Shown here in pieces: positions 36,728-47,500 of a stretch of DNA of 64,000 nt. The first letter of the stretch is position 1. The number at the start of each line of letters is the position of its first letter. A model generated the notes under the pieces. The model made no database searches. It saw only the letters and a program-made list of their open reading frames with translations, and was not told the DNA's origin. The stretch is from Ischnura elegans (lineage: Eukaryota; Arthropoda; Insecta; Odonata; Coenagrionidae). Location: positions 1-64,000 of the forward strand of contig NW_025791724.1 in the NCBI RefSeq assembly GCF_921293095.1. Reading direction: 5' to 3'. The translations under genes and the position numbers were made by a program.

Positions 36728-37631
36728 CTACATCATTCAGTGTGATGTTTCCATTGCTTACTTCAACGACAAAAACGAAGTTCCACTTTAAAATTCACAA
36801 CGGTAGTCCATATCTCATTTTCAGTGCTCAGAAGGTCCTAATTGTTATGATTACTCCTTGGTTGCCATAGCAACAGATTGTTGATCATTCATCAGTTATT
36901 TCATTCCAACAGTCGGTGATTGTTGGCGTCGCATTGTCAAAGCGAAGTGTGACGGTGTCTCCGGGCTCTCTCAAATGTTCAAGTTCAAAAATCGTTTTTC
37001 CACGAGCATAACAGATACAATGTTCCCACAAATTAATAATTTATGCAACATTATTTTCTCTTTCCTTATCTTCATGGCAGATGTTTTTCCTTTCCCTCTA
37101 TCGCGTACATGAATTTCTACTATCGCTATATGTAAAGTCCTCCGTAACGTCTCCACAGTTCCTCGTTGCATGACAATCCGTCCAGTGCGTTCAAATTTTG
37201 TCTACTTGCAGCCGCACGAGACGATCGTTAACGTTATTTCCTTGTTATGACAACAAAAGGCACTTTGTAACTCAGAAAACTGGTGGGACTGTTTCTCTTA
37301 CGTCAAACCGTTTGTCCGTTATTCCATCATTTTCAGTTCACTCCATATTCCACGTTGGCAGCCCATTGTAATCCATCTTCGAAAGCCTCTACTTTGTCAC
37401 GGGAGGTCCGCGCTTCAGCTGTCTTCCTTTCCGCAACATTTATGAAAACTAACTCTTACAGATCCATTTCCGAAACTGATACTTTTGAAATGGAAATTTT
37501 TTATGCGCCGTTGATGCTCAATTTCATTCCTGTATGACATTTCACTCCAAATTGTTACAAAGTCAGATAGTGAACTATCGAATCTAATCACCGAATGAGT
37601 ATAACATTCTTCAAAAGCCATACATATCTTC
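36728..37631. other. H2B-5S spacer
   Basis: 0.9 kb without a recognisable gene. It contains a perfect RFX X-box (GTTGCCATAGCAAC) at 36861-36874. The last 40 bp before the 5S start resemble the region before the second 5S copy, so they may be its upstream promoter. Confidence 0.6.
36861..36874. promoter_or_regulatory. RFX X-box-like motif
   Basis: GTTGCCATAGCAAC fits GTNRCC-N(0-3)-RGYAAC exactly. A second fit, GTTACCCTTAGTAAC, is at 50214-50228. Binding is not shown by sequence alone. Confidence 0.4.
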
Positions 37632-37646
37632 GCCAACGGCCATACC
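37632..37646 (+). pseudogene. 5S rRNA gene, first 15 nt, split by LINE-C
   Basis: GCCAACGGCCATACC is the 5' end of eukaryotic 5S rRNA. The gene resumes at 43464 after LINE-C. Joined at the duplicated TACC the two parts make a 119-nt canonical 5S, so only the insertion disables it. Confidence 0.93.
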
Positions 37647-37869
37647 GGACGGACGTGTCTGCGACGAGCTCCGTCGACACGCTCGAGCGCACACCGAAGC
37701 GAGACCGGTTTTCTCTCTGCCCGGCGTTTGCTTAGGCATCGCCGGGCTCCGCTGGCCTGGGAAAAGGCGATCGTGTTTTGTTTTTGCGATCTTGCGGCGC
37801 AGTTTTTGCGCTTTTAAAAGTTGTTTTTTGCTAGTGCGCGGAAACGCGACGGCGTGAAAGTCTGTCAGT

Positions 37870-39381
37870 ATGCCGACAGAAAGAGTAGCAACAATCAAGA
37901 TAAATCTTGCGGAAGTGGTTAACGATTTAACGAGCTATGAGCTCATGATTTTCCTTGAAGAAGAGTTGGGCGTGAAGGACGAAGAGATCGTCGGGATTCA
38001 GTTTGGACCATTTAAGAAGTCGGTGTTCCTCAAGATGGTAACCGAGGAAGCGATGCAGAGGATACTTCAGGAAGCGGAAGGTCTTGTGCCCTACCCATCC
38101 AAACATCGAAAAAGAGGACTCGTGAGAGTAGAGCCGGCCACGCGAAGGGCATCATACGTGAGGATATGCATGCTGCCCTTTGAGATCACCCGAGAGCAGG
38201 TATGTGGTGTTTTGGGAGACTACGGAAAAATTTTGGATTATTCTGAGTCAAGATGGGGGGGAGAGCACAGATTCAAGAAATGGAATGGAAACCGATCAGT
38301 TAAAATGATTGTAGAAAAAAACATCCCAAGTTATATTAATGTGTCTGGGGAAAGGGCGGTGATATATTATGATGGGCAGATTCAAACCTGCTCCAGATGT
38401 GGTAGCACCGAACACTTACGTATTAATTGTCCAAATTTAAATACTGTGTTAAAAAGGGGCTATAGTGATGCCGCAAAGTCAATCACAGTAGAGGAGGAAG
38501 AGGAGATGGAAGTTAGCTATAGACAAGCTGATTTTGGAGGGGAAGGGAGTGGTATTAAAACACTGGGTACAATTAAAAAGACAAGTGCAGGGAGTGAGGG
38601 CTTGGTAAATAAGGACTTGTCTCAAGAGAAAAAAAAGGGGGCAAGAAGAGGGGAAAGGGGAAAGAGGGAAGGGAGAGTGAGGAATCTTAGTGGTGTTTCG
38701 GACTCATCCTCTTGCACGAACGGTGATTTAGAAATTATAAGCAAAGATCAAAATGTCACTAAAAAAATGAGAATTGACGGGAAAAGCGTGGAATTTTCCA
38801 TGACGCGAAATAAGGTACCTGGCTTTCAGAACCGTTTGGGGGAGGGTAAGGAGTCCTCGAGTGAGAAGGAGGGGGACTCAGACATTGGAATTTTCCACAT
38901 GGACTGGGTCACTGGAATGGCAGGGGACGGAGGGGGAGAGAGGAAAGAGTGTGTCTCGGCCGACATAACGGGAAATCCTGGTGGTGAGAAGGCGGAGGGG
39001 AAGGGAAGTGTGTGCGGGGAGGAAAGTGCATCTGCCGTCACGCTTGGTCGACCGCGGGAGAAGCCGGGTGAGGGGAAGGAGGAGTGCGCTCTGGCCGCCA
39101 CGTGCGTCGAGCTGCGGGATGGGAAGGGAACGGAGGGGGAAAAACCTGTTTATGAGGAGAGTGGCGTTTGTGAGTTGGTCGCTGAGGAAAAAGAACTCCG
39201 AGGCGATCAGCTGTTGAACGAGAGAGTCGAGTCCAAAACAGCTGAGAATCGTGAAGAAACGATCTCAAAAGTGGATCATAAGGATGATGATTATTGGGAT
39301 AAACAGAAAACGAAAAGGAGAAGTGCTCCTATAGTCAAGGGCTTAGTTATTAGGGATTCTCAAAAGAGTCCTAATGAATAA
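37870..39381 (+). CDS. LINE-C ORF1, RNA-binding protein
   Basis: 503 residues. The central part reads like an RRM-type fold followed by a single zinc knuckle, CSRCGSTEHLRINC (about residues 177-190), both normal for Tx1-type ORF1. The C-terminal half is low-complexity, rich in Gly, Glu and Lys, and probably disordered. Open throughout. The stop overlaps the ORF2 start in ATGAATAA, so ORF2 is probably translated by termination-reinitiation. Confidence 0.88.
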   Translation: MPTERVATIKINLAEVVNDLTSYELMIFLEEELGVKDEEIVGIQFGPFKKSVFLKMVTEEAMQRILQEAEGLVPYPSKHRKRGLVRVEPATRRASYVRICMLPFEITREQVCGVLGDYGKILDYSESRWGGEHRFKKWNGNRSVKMIVEKNIPSYINVSGERAVIYYDGQIQTCSRCGSTEHLRINCPNLNTVLKRGYSDAAKSITVEEEEEMEVSYRQADFGGEGSGIKTLGTIKKTSAGSEGLVNKDLSQEKKKGARRGERGKREGRVRNLSGVSDSSSCTNGDLEIISKDQNVTKKMRIDGKSVEFSMTRNKVPGFQNRLGEGKESSSEKEGDSDIGIFHMDWVTGMAGDGGGERKECVSADITGNPGGEKAEGKGSVCGEESASAVTLGRPREKPGEGKEECALAATCVELRDGKGTEGEKPVYEESGVCELVAEEKELRGDQLLNERVESKTAENREETISKVDHKDDDYWDKQKTKRRSAPIVKGLVIRDSQKSPNE

Positions 39382-42300
39382 ATTAAAAGTCGGGTCCTTA
39401 AACATACGCGGTATATCCGCATTGAATAAGGTGCAGGAGGTAATAAATTGTTTCTTGGTGAACAACTTTGATATCCTATTGTTGCAGGAGGTTATTCCTG
39501 CTGATTGTTGGAGTGGTTGTATTGCTAATTGTAAATTTATATGTAATTCTAACGGTAACAGGGGAACTGGGCTTTTATTTAAAAATAATTTGAAACCTAT
39601 TGATGTTTGTTTAAGCCCGGACGGTAGAATACTAGTAGTGGAATTTAAATTTGTAAAAATCATAAATGTGTATGCTCCGGCGGGCAGTAGATTGTACAAA
39701 GAGAGGAAAGAGTTCTTCTCAACTACCTTGCCTTTTTATTTAAATGGGTTCACGAAAAAGACAATTTTGGGGGGAGATTTTAATGCGATAACAGAGGCAA
39801 AAGATAGTTATAATAATGATAAAAAAATAATTTACCCGTTGAACAAAGAATTAAAAAGTTTACTCAACACTATAAACGCAGTAGACACAAATGAGCTAGT
39901 AGACGCTTCAGAAAAAATAGATTATACTTTAATCACAAGAACATATGCCACGAGAATAGACAGATTCTACCTCCGAAAGAACTCGGATGTTAGCCTGGAG
40001 ACACAGGAAAGCCTCTCAGTAACATGCAGTGACCATAACTTGGTCATTTTAAAAGTATCAATAAATAACAACCTTTCACATACGAAACTGGGCCGTGATA
40101 AAAAAATAAATATTAATCTTTTGCAGGACAAAAATCTGCAAGAGATCTTTAGAAATAAATGGAGAGAGTGGAATTGCAGATTTGAACATCTAAACCCGGG
40201 GTTGAAATGGGAAATCTTAAAAACAAAATCAAGGGAATTTTACGCTCAACAGGGTGTAAAGAAAATAAGGAATATTAAATCTTTGCTAAATTTTTATAAA
40301 AAAGCCCTGAGAGGCTGTCTCAGCTTAAGGGATAACCTAGAGATGGCATATAAAATAAAAAAGAAAATAGAATACCTGGAGAAAGAAAGACAGGACTTTT
40401 GCACTGTTAAAAACAGTAGGGATTACATGGAGGGAGAAAATAAATCTTTGTTTCACTTCGTGAGAGAACATAAAGAAAGAATGGAAACAGAAATAAAAAG
40501 TCTTTATAGCCCAGACGACAACATTACATTAACAGATGAAAATGAAATAAAAGATTTTGTGTGTAATTATTTCCAAAATACGCTCTCGGTGGGCAGTAAA
40601 ATTGAAAAGAAAGACTTTACCTTAGAGCATAAACTTTCTGAAGATGGAATCGAAAATATAGAAGGGGATTTTACGTTGGGGGATTTAAGGGGCGCAATTT
40701 TGGAATTAAAAGCAGGGAAAGCGGCAGGAACTGACGGCCTTGGGTCGGAATTTTACATAATCTTTAGTACTTTAATAGAAAACAGTTTATTTGAGGCCCT
40801 CACCTATAACATTAGGAAAGGTGTTTTAACAAAGTCCCAGAGAGAGGGGAAAGTAATTTTGATTCCAAAATGTAAATCCCCGAAAAATATAAAAGATTAT
40901 CGCCCAATCACTGTTTTAAATACGGACTACAAGGTTTTGGCAAAAATTATAAAAAATAGAATAATGTTAAAGAGTGAAGAATTCATGCATCCGCTACAAT
41001 TTGCGGTTAAAACAGGAGGTGACAATATCATTACCGCAACGGGAATAATTAGGGACATTATAACATCAAAGGATACTTTAGAAGAGGGGAATCTACAGCT
41101 GATAGGGGTAGATTTTGAGAAAGCTTTCGACAGAGTAAACATGGATTTCCTCTTTGAGGTTATGAGGAAAATGGAATTTCCGACTAGTATCATAAACCTA
41201 ATAAAAACCCTATATAATGACTCCCAGGTAAAAATTAAAATTAAACCATCGGTATATACAAATTGGATTCCAGTCCAAAAATCTCTGAGGCAAGGTTGTC
41301 CTCTCTCAATGTTGCTGTTTTGCGTTCAGCTAAATCCCCTGTTGGATATGCTGATGCAAAGGGGGCTGGGAATACGCATTGAAAATAGAATGCTGCCGGC
41401 AATAGCATACGCTGATGATGTGACCATTTTGGCACGGGAAGCCCAGCATCATAGTATAATAAGTGAGGTTTTGGAAACATATTGTAAAATGAGTGGAATG
41501 AATGTGAATAGAGATAAAACCAGTTTTTTAAATTTAAGAAGTGAAGGTACCTTCTGTACCAACTTTTGGAAGGAAAACGCAACAATTAAAATTTTAGGGA
41601 TTCATTGGGAGAGGGATATTGGGAATACAGTGAGGAAAAACTGGGAATTCCTGAAAAATTATATGGTAGGAGAATGCTTTCGATTAAACGATAGAAAATT
41701 AAATATTTTACAAAGGGTAGCTTTACTAAATTTAAAAATTCTGAGCAAAATGTGGTATGTCGGCCACGTATTACCGCCCCCAAACGACATTGCCGCTAGT
41801 ATTATAAAATATATAAACTTCTTCACATGGAAAGAATATATCTTTAAAATTAATAAACAAAGAGCCATTCAGAAATGGGGTGAGGGGGGAATAGGCCTCA
41901 TCGATTTCCCCAGCAAGGCGAAAGCCCTATTTTACGCTGCCATTGTAAAGACCATAGATGGAGAGAACGAATATAAAAAAGCTCTGTTAAAAAAATCTCT
42001 TAACGTGATGGAATCAACGGAAATTTTCAAAATCTATGTGAAAGATTTGAAAGAGATCATCCCAAAGATGGAAATGGCTGAGCTGATTGTTACAAAAAAG
42101 GTTTACAAATACCTAGTCAGTCTCAGACAGGATACTAGCATAAAACAAAGACCAAATAAGAAAACGTGGGAAAATTTAAAAAAGGTAAATATGCCAATGG
42201 AGTATAAAATAGCGATTTTTAATGTTGTAAATGATTTAGTAATCACGAAAGAAAAATTGTTTAAAATAGGGAAAGAGTTATCGGGTAAATGTACTCAGTG

Positions 42301-42613
42301 TAATATGGTGGAAGATTTAAAGCACAAGTTCATAAATTGTTTAAGTGTTAGGGAAGAATGGAAAAAAATTAAAAGGGCATTTAAAAATATAAATCTATTT
42401 GGTGATGGAGATACAGATAGTTGGAATATTTTATCGTTAAACTTTAAAGTGTTCCCATCGTACAAAAATGAAGTGATAGTGTTCATAATTGGTAGATACA
42501 TTTATGATATAATAAATCGAAGTGGGGAAGTAAATAAAAAGGTAAATGAAAAAGAAATTATATTTTTAAACAAGGATGCTAAAAACTTATTACTTCAGTT
42601 TTACTCCGGCTAA
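39374..42613 (+). CDS. LINE-C ORF2, endonuclease and reverse transcriptase
   Basis: 1079 residues, unbroken. Endonuclease: VGSLNIRGIS, LLLQEV, NVYAPAGS, GGDFNAI (D at 135), RIDRFYL and CSDHNLV. RT: GKAAGTDGLGSEFY, RPITVLNTDYKVLAK, GVDFEKAFDRVN, RQGCPLSMLLF and the catalytic YADDV (Y at 679). A C-terminal GGIGLIDFPSKAKAL block and the finger CTQCNMVEDLKHKFINC follow, as in L1/Tx1 relatives. Its endonuclease presumably chooses the 5S site; this is inferred from the location and the TACC duplication. All motifs look functional. Confidence 0.93.
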   Translation: MNKLKVGSLNIRGISALNKVQEVINCFLVNNFDILLLQEVIPADCWSGCIANCKFICNSNGNRGTGLLFKNNLKPIDVCLSPDGRILVVEFKFVKIINVYAPAGSRLYKERKEFFSTTLPFYLNGFTKKTILGGDFNAITEAKDSYNNDKKIIYPLNKELKSLLNTINAVDTNELVDASEKIDYTLITRTYATRIDRFYLRKNSDVSLETQESLSVTCSDHNLVILKVSINNNLSHTKLGRDKKININLLQDKNLQEIFRNKWREWNCRFEHLNPGLKWEILKTKSREFYAQQGVKKIRNIKSLLNFYKKALRGCLSLRDNLEMAYKIKKKIEYLEKERQDFCTVKNSRDYMEGENKSLFHFVREHKERMETEIKSLYSPDDNITLTDENEIKDFVCNYFQNTLSVGSKIEKKDFTLEHKLSEDGIENIEGDFTLGDLRGAILELKAGKAAGTDGLGSEFYIIFSTLIENSLFEALTYNIRKGVLTKSQREGKVILIPKCKSPKNIKDYRPITVLNTDYKVLAKIIKNRIMLKSEEFMHPLQFAVKTGGDNIITATGIIRDIITSKDTLEEGNLQLIGVDFEKAFDRVNMDFLFEVMRKMEFPTSIINLIKTLYNDSQVKIKIKPSVYTNWIPVQKSLRQGCPLSMLLFCVQLNPLLDMLMQRGLGIRIENRMLPAIAYADDVTILAREAQHHSIISEVLETYCKMSGMNVNRDKTSFLNLRSEGTFCTNFWKENATIKILGIHWERDIGNTVRKNWEFLKNYMVGECFRLNDRKLNILQRVALLNLKILSKMWYVGHVLPPPNDIAASIIKYINFFTWKEYIFKINKQRAIQKWGEGGIGLIDFPSKAKALFYAAIVKTIDGENEYKKALLKKSLNVMESTEIFKIYVKDLKEIIPKMEMAELIVTKKVYKYLVSLRQDTSIKQRPNKKTWENLKKVNMPMEYKIAIFNVVNDLVITKEKLFKIGKELSGKCTQCNMVEDLKHKFINCLSVREEWKKIKRAFKNINLFGDGDTDSWNILSLNFKVFPSYKNEVIVFIIGRYIYDIINRSGEVNKKVNEKEIIFLNKDAKNLLLQFYSG

Positions 42614-42882
42614 AATGTACTGCTTAATGTTTAACTTTAGGAAAGAAATATTATGTATATGGTTCTTTTAAAGTGTATTACTAATGTATGAAATTAATTT
42701 TAACCCTGAAAAAAAAAAAAGGAAACCTCTTTCCTGTGTAAACATTGATTCATTGAGTGCTTTATATTTTCACCTAAATTGTAATATTGAATCTGAATTA
42801 TGCATTTAATAATAATAAAATGGATCATAAAGACCTACCACGTATGTAGTGAGAAATTTCTTGGGGTTGGTTAAGAGACCGC

Positions 42883-42957
42883 GGTGGCCTGGTGGATAGA
42901 AGCCCGGCCGGCAAACGGAGGAGATGGTCGGTCGGGTGTTCGAGTCCCCAGGCCTCC
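42883..42957 (+). other. tRNA-like hairpin module 1 in LINE-C 3' UTR
   Basis: It starts GGTGGCCTGGTGGAT and ends TTCGAGTCCCCAGGCCTCC. The outer stem GGCCTGG (42886-42892) pairs with CCAGGCC (42948-42954). The inner stem CCCGGCCG (42903-42910) pairs with CGGTCGGG (42929-42936), one G-U. It has a box B-like TGTTCGAGTCC and an A-box-like TGGCCTGGTGG, but the D arm does not fold as a normal tRNA. Confidence 0.7.
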
Positions 42958-43174
42958 AAAATATTTTATTGTGTTAATTGGTCAAGGAATGGTGTAATGT
43001 ATACTATAAACTTTGTGGAATGTATAATTGTTTAAAAATTTGTAACTGTAAGTGTTACAAGATAATAAGAAATTCCGGTAAAAAAAAATAATAAAATTTT
43101 TGTTTCATATGACCATTTTGGACTTTATAAAAAGCTCATAGGACGTGTTTTAAGTGTGAATGAATGCAAGTGAC

Positions 43175-43255
43175 GGTGGCCTGGTGGATCGACGTCCGGC
43201 CAGTGAAGAGTGAAGTGCAGTGAGTGAGACCGGACGTTCGAATCCCCAGGCCTCC
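43175..43255 (+). other. tRNA-like hairpin module 2 in LINE-C 3' UTR
   Basis: Same start and end as module 1. The outer stem (43178-43184 with 43246-43252) is identical. The inner stem is ACGTCCGG (43192-43199) with CCGGACGT (43230-43237). Compared with module 1, a T-A pair replaces C-G and two G-C pairs replace G-U, so pairing is kept while the sequence changes. The loop is longer and unrelated. Confidence 0.7.
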
Positions 43256-43463
43256 TACTTCAAGATAATAGAAGAAAAGAGAGCTAAAAAAAAAAAAAAT
43301 GGTCATAATCTGTATGAAAAGTTTTTTATACATTCAAAATTTTTCTTTTTTTCTACTTTTTGTATGTAAAAAAAAATTATTAAGGGCATTGAAGTGACTT
43401 GTATTATGTTCTATTTTGTATTGTTTTTGAATTCTGACATTAAAATATTTAAAAAAAAAAAAA

Positions 43464-43571
43464 TACCACGTTGAATACACCGGTTCTCGTCCGATCACCG
43501 AAGTTAAGCAACGTCGGGCCCGGATAGTACTTGGATGGGTGACCGCCTGGGAACACCGGGTGCTGTTGGTA
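43464..43571 (+). pseudogene. 5S rRNA gene, remaining 3' part
   Basis: It starts with the duplicated TACC, then ACGTTGAATACACCGG and the internal control region (box A GAAGTTAAGCAACG, box C GGATGGGTGACCGCCTGG), ending GCTGTTGGTA. A T-rich pol III stop follows at 43576. Canonical apart from the LINE-C insertion. Confidence 0.93.
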
Positions 43572-43859
43572 TCACTTTTTATTTTTTTCCCCTATCCTTA
43601 TGATAACTAATTACAAGTTATTCACCACATGCATGCGTTGAAGGATGTGCATTGCATTTTCTTTCGCGTGAAATGGCAGTACTCCCACTTCCTTCAAGTG
43701 AAACGATTGAAACACGCCACTTCAGTTTTCCCAGTTAACTTTTCCTTATCGCGCAGAACGCTGCCTTTGTGCAGTCCATGCCATTTCTTAGGCCCATACC
43801 ATTCCTTCCGTATTCTACACGTAAGTTACTCACATCGTACATACTGAAAAAAATCATAT

Positions 43860-44540
43860 CGCTCGAGTAAATTCCGTAAGTGTAGTAAATGACATCTCAT
43901 GAAGGAAACGTCGGTGATTACAGCGAAAATTATATTGTTCCACGAACGATCGATATAACTTTTTTATTCACCACTCTTGGATAATATATTTCTGTTCCTA
44001 GGTTGATACATTCGTTATGTCATTCATAGAGAAACCGCGCTTAAAACAGTCAAGCCCGGAAAATTTAAATAAAGTAATGTAACGCCGAACAATATACTTC
44101 TCGAAATTATTCCTTGAGAGAACTGCTTTTCCTGTCTGCATTCCATAATGCTCCATTTCCAGCGAATCCATTTTTAAAATTGAATGCATACCCAAAATAA
44201 TTTCGATCATGAAACAGTTGACACAACAACAGGCGACATTTACTAAGCGATGGGAGCTGAAAGAAATCGCCATTACAGTAACAAGCACACCGTTGCTACA
44301 GACATTTTTCAGAAACACATTTTCAAATATCGAGTACATGAAATAACGGAATTGAGAGACACTAAAGCACATCCGACTACTGCGGGAAACTGGCAACTAT
44401 TAAACTTAAAAAAATATTTTAACTCAGCTACCACGAGCTATGCATTGCCAGAAAATGCCGAGAAAAATTCTTTAAAAAAAGAAGACGAAGGTCAATTTGT
44501 GAAATGCTTTCAACGATTAGTATTCTCCTTTTAGATTTTC
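43860..44540. repeat. Spacer duplicate R1 (paralogue of 52560-53360)
   Basis: Clearly related to the DNA around the second 5S copy; shared runs include CAACAACAGGCGACATTTAC and AACAAGCACACCGTT. The pair is well diverged, so this is an old duplication. R1 lacks the 5S-bearing block present in R2. Confidence 0.7.
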
Positions 44541-44790
44541 TGGAAACGAAAATTAATTCATAGCGTAATAATTAAAACCCTGCTACGTGCGATTCCCTTC
44601 ATTAACCGGATCGGCTATTGATCATTCATCATTCCTTTTCTTACACGTGTGTAGCGTCAAAAGGTGGAAGATACAAACGACGTAATGTCAGCTGTCACTG
44701 ACAAACTTGCAACAATGTAATAATTAATCTCGTCATCCGCATCCCGGGACAAGTATTGCATCGTGAGTGCTCAAAAAGTAACACGCGCTG

Positions 44791-44805
44791 CCGCTAGATG
44801 GTGCG
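44791..44805 (+). promoter_or_regulatory. CTCF-like motif 1
   Basis: CCGCTAGATGGTGCG resembles the CTCF core CCASYAGRKGGCRS with two mismatches. GC-rich DNA follows, as at the other three sites. Confidence 0.4.
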
Positions 44806-45499
44806 AGGGAGGCCACTCCGCAGTCCGGTGCCTGCCTCGCCGGGCGCGTGCAAACACAAGTTTGAACGTTCGATCCCCCGAGGGAGAGCGCACCCGGGCT
44901 ATTGTTTACGACCGAGGTCAACAATGCCAATGCATACGCTGTCGAGTCCTCGGATCTTGACTGTCTCGAACAATTGCTATTAATGACAGCAATGGCACAT
45001 AGCCTTTTCGTCCGAAGACGCAAAGCTTGCGTCCGTTTCGCACGTAAAATCACTTTTAAATTCAATCTATGAACACATCATTGTAAACCTGCACATTTCT
45101 CTCATTTCTCATCGTTGGTGAATGTTAATTTTGACTGAAGGAAATTAAATCCGGGCAATGCTATTAACTGCCGACCACCGAGCGTCGCTCGGCGTATCGC
45201 ATTTCATTTTCGCGTTCAAAACTAGCGGACCACTTCCACTCCCATACGAATTGAGTTCCTGCAAGTCTCGACACGCACACTGACTAGGCAGCCGGTATCG
45301 GGGGTGTCGAGCCTGGAGAAAAGCAAAACAAAATGCTGCCGTCCGAACTTGCGTGTCATGCGATGGATAAAATTGTGCTCCCGGAACATGAAGGACGCAA
45401 TTTCTTTCTTTCATTATGTCTCGTTTACGTTGTAATGGCACGCTTGCAATCGGTTAAACGGACAAAGCTTGCAGATGCATTCGAGAAATATATTAATCG

Positions 45500-46190
45500 C
45501 GGAGTTGTTTCGTGAACGATTCATTACATCAATTCAATTACAGATTTATTGTAACAGTTACTCATCAAACGCACGACGTCCTACGAAGCACAATTTCGAC
45601 GGCCTATCAAAGACAATGAAACGCAAACGTACGATACTTACTATCGATACTTAATTCGCAACAATAAGAATTTTTCAATGCAAGCAATTAGTAGTGGTAC
45701 ACTTCCCACACGCAAATCGGTGCAACAACTTCAGCGTTAGTACTTGTTCAAACAATTGAAAACAACAGCAATGAAACCAGCAAACACCCGGTTGCTAAGG
45801 ATAATTAGCACGTCAACAATCACATTTCTCATTCCCTTTCCCGGGAAAGACCAGCGATTAAAAAGTTTGATGTAATGACATCGAGTAATTATCACCCATG
45901 GCGAAAGCTTTTGAAATTTCGATCCCCTACGGTTACCTCGTAACAATCAGTAACGCATTGAAAGAGCACAGTTTACATTTTTTCCCGAAAATCATAACAC
46001 ATGCGGTGTGCGAAAATGAGTGTCGAGGACTTAAAATAGTCTTCGACGCTTTGCACAATGCGTTCCCACATTTCCGATAACCAACGATGAACATAATTTT
46101 GCAAAATCACAAATAAACTTGCGTATGAGTGCCGCTACTTACAACATTTCACGGTTTCCATTCAATCATATGACAATGGCGTTTTGCTGG
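45500..46190. other. Spacer without recognised features
   Basis: AT-rich non-coding DNA. I see no gene or clear repeat; a GTTGCTAAGGATAA RFX-like half site lies near 45789. Confidence 0.5.
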
Positions 46191-46199
46191 TCTCCAATT

Positions 46200-47500
46200 T
46201 CACGAGTCTGAGGAAACGTTTGTGATTTGACGTTTTACAATTAATTCCTTTTCCATATCCGATAAAATTCTTTTGGCCTCCGTGATGCTAACACTACGCT
46301 TTTCAAGTCACATGTCAAATCAACACAGCATTACCATGGAATGTTATCGTTGCCCTAATTAATTATGTAGTTCCGCTGCGAAGAAGTTATGAAATATCAC
46401 ACAAGGAATTATATTCGGACGAAAGGCACGTTAACAATAATCAACGCCGGCTGACATTGGAAATGCGGTGTTCACTATTCGACATCGCTGACTGCTTTCA
46501 TAACAGCAGTCCAAATACATAGCATTACACTTATTATTAATCCGGATCTGCCAATGTACATAACTTCACACATACAGAGTATACGACCACGATGTAACAC
46601 CGTAAACACTTCCATTAAAATATTCCGTAATAAATTTTGTGAAACCAAACAATCCGTTGCTAAGGAATTCGCGAAAAATGTTCTTCCTTCAACTCCTTCG
46701 TCAACATTTCAAACAGTGCACAGTGCCTAAGATACAAAGTGCAAGGGAAAACCATCAACGTCTTAGCACATTCAAAGGCAAACACTTTTAAATTATGCCA
46801 CGATTCACTCAACTTGTAACAATTAAGGACGCCACGACTAATTTATGTTTTCTTACGATGCACAATTAAACGCTGGGATCAATCAACCGTCATCATCGTC
46901 AAACAGTGTATTAATCACATCACAGTTCACTTTTCTACACAAAAGAGAAAGCCAAGGAATAACACAGACAACGATTATGAATGTAAAAAGTAGAAAAATA
47001 AGTAACAGCGTACTTACTCGGCTCTTCGGCTGTAGATCACAATCGCTGTTGTCAACACACTTCATTCCCGTACATTTAACTAACTTTTCCTATGCATCCA
47101 GCGACACAAACACTTTCAATCCTTTCCTCACGATTGCCAAGCGTCACAAAGAACACTACAGAACCGGCGTTATGTCAGTTACAGCTGATAAACATTATAC
47201 AATTATCACTGATATTAGTTACTCGCGACGTCTTCTCACTACAGCTGCCGCAGCAAGAGCGATCGAGTGGTAATACAGATTCGGCCGCTAGATGGTGCGG
47301 GGGGAACCTCCAGCAGTCCACTGCGCGCATCGCTGTTGGGAATTAGGAATCGCGCGTGGGAAAGCAATTGGGATAATTATTCGCAACGCAGCGGCAAAAT
47401 GCGAATCCTTGCCATACCTAATGAACCATCGATTGTCATTGGTCGTGAACTATTAATGTTCTCCACAACAATGGCACATCGAACGACCAAATCCCCGCCT
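46200..47500. repeat. Spacer tandem duplicate, unit 1
   Basis: Matches 47760-49100 at an offset of about 1.56-1.59 kb, with small indels. Shared runs include TTTCAAACAGTGCACAGTGC and GATCAATCAACCGTCATCAT. It includes CTCF-like motif 2. Short open frames are not conserved between the two units, so it is non-coding. Confidence 0.8.
47285..47299 (+). promoter_or_regulatory. CTCF-like motif 2
   Basis: CCGCTAGATGGTGCG, identical to motif 1, in the GC-rich end of spacer unit 1. Confidence 0.4.

Larger units (their letters stand above)
37647..43463 (+). mobile_element. LINE-C, full-length L1/Tx1-type LINE inside a 5S rRNA gene
   Basis: A 5.8-kb plus-strand element starts right after 5S nucleotide 15 and ends in a poly(A) of about 13 bases. 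The 5S sequence then repeats TACC (or ATACC) and continues, giving a 4-5 bp target-site duplication. It has a 223-bp GC-rich 5' UTR, ORF1, an 8-nt overlapping ORF2 and an 850-bp 3' UTR with two hairpin modules. ORF2 length, single APE-type endonuclease and the C-terminal CX2CX7HX4C finger place it with L1/Tx1 rather than Jockey elements. Tx1-clade families with 5S rDNA targets (Mutsu) are known from fish; membership here is inference. AT-rich codon use contrasts with the GC-rich histone genes. Confidence 0.93.

Noticed and set aside
42883-43255. Genuine tRNA genes
   Set aside because: The A and B box likeness is partial, the D and anticodon arms do not fold, and both copies lie inside the LINE-C 3' UTR.
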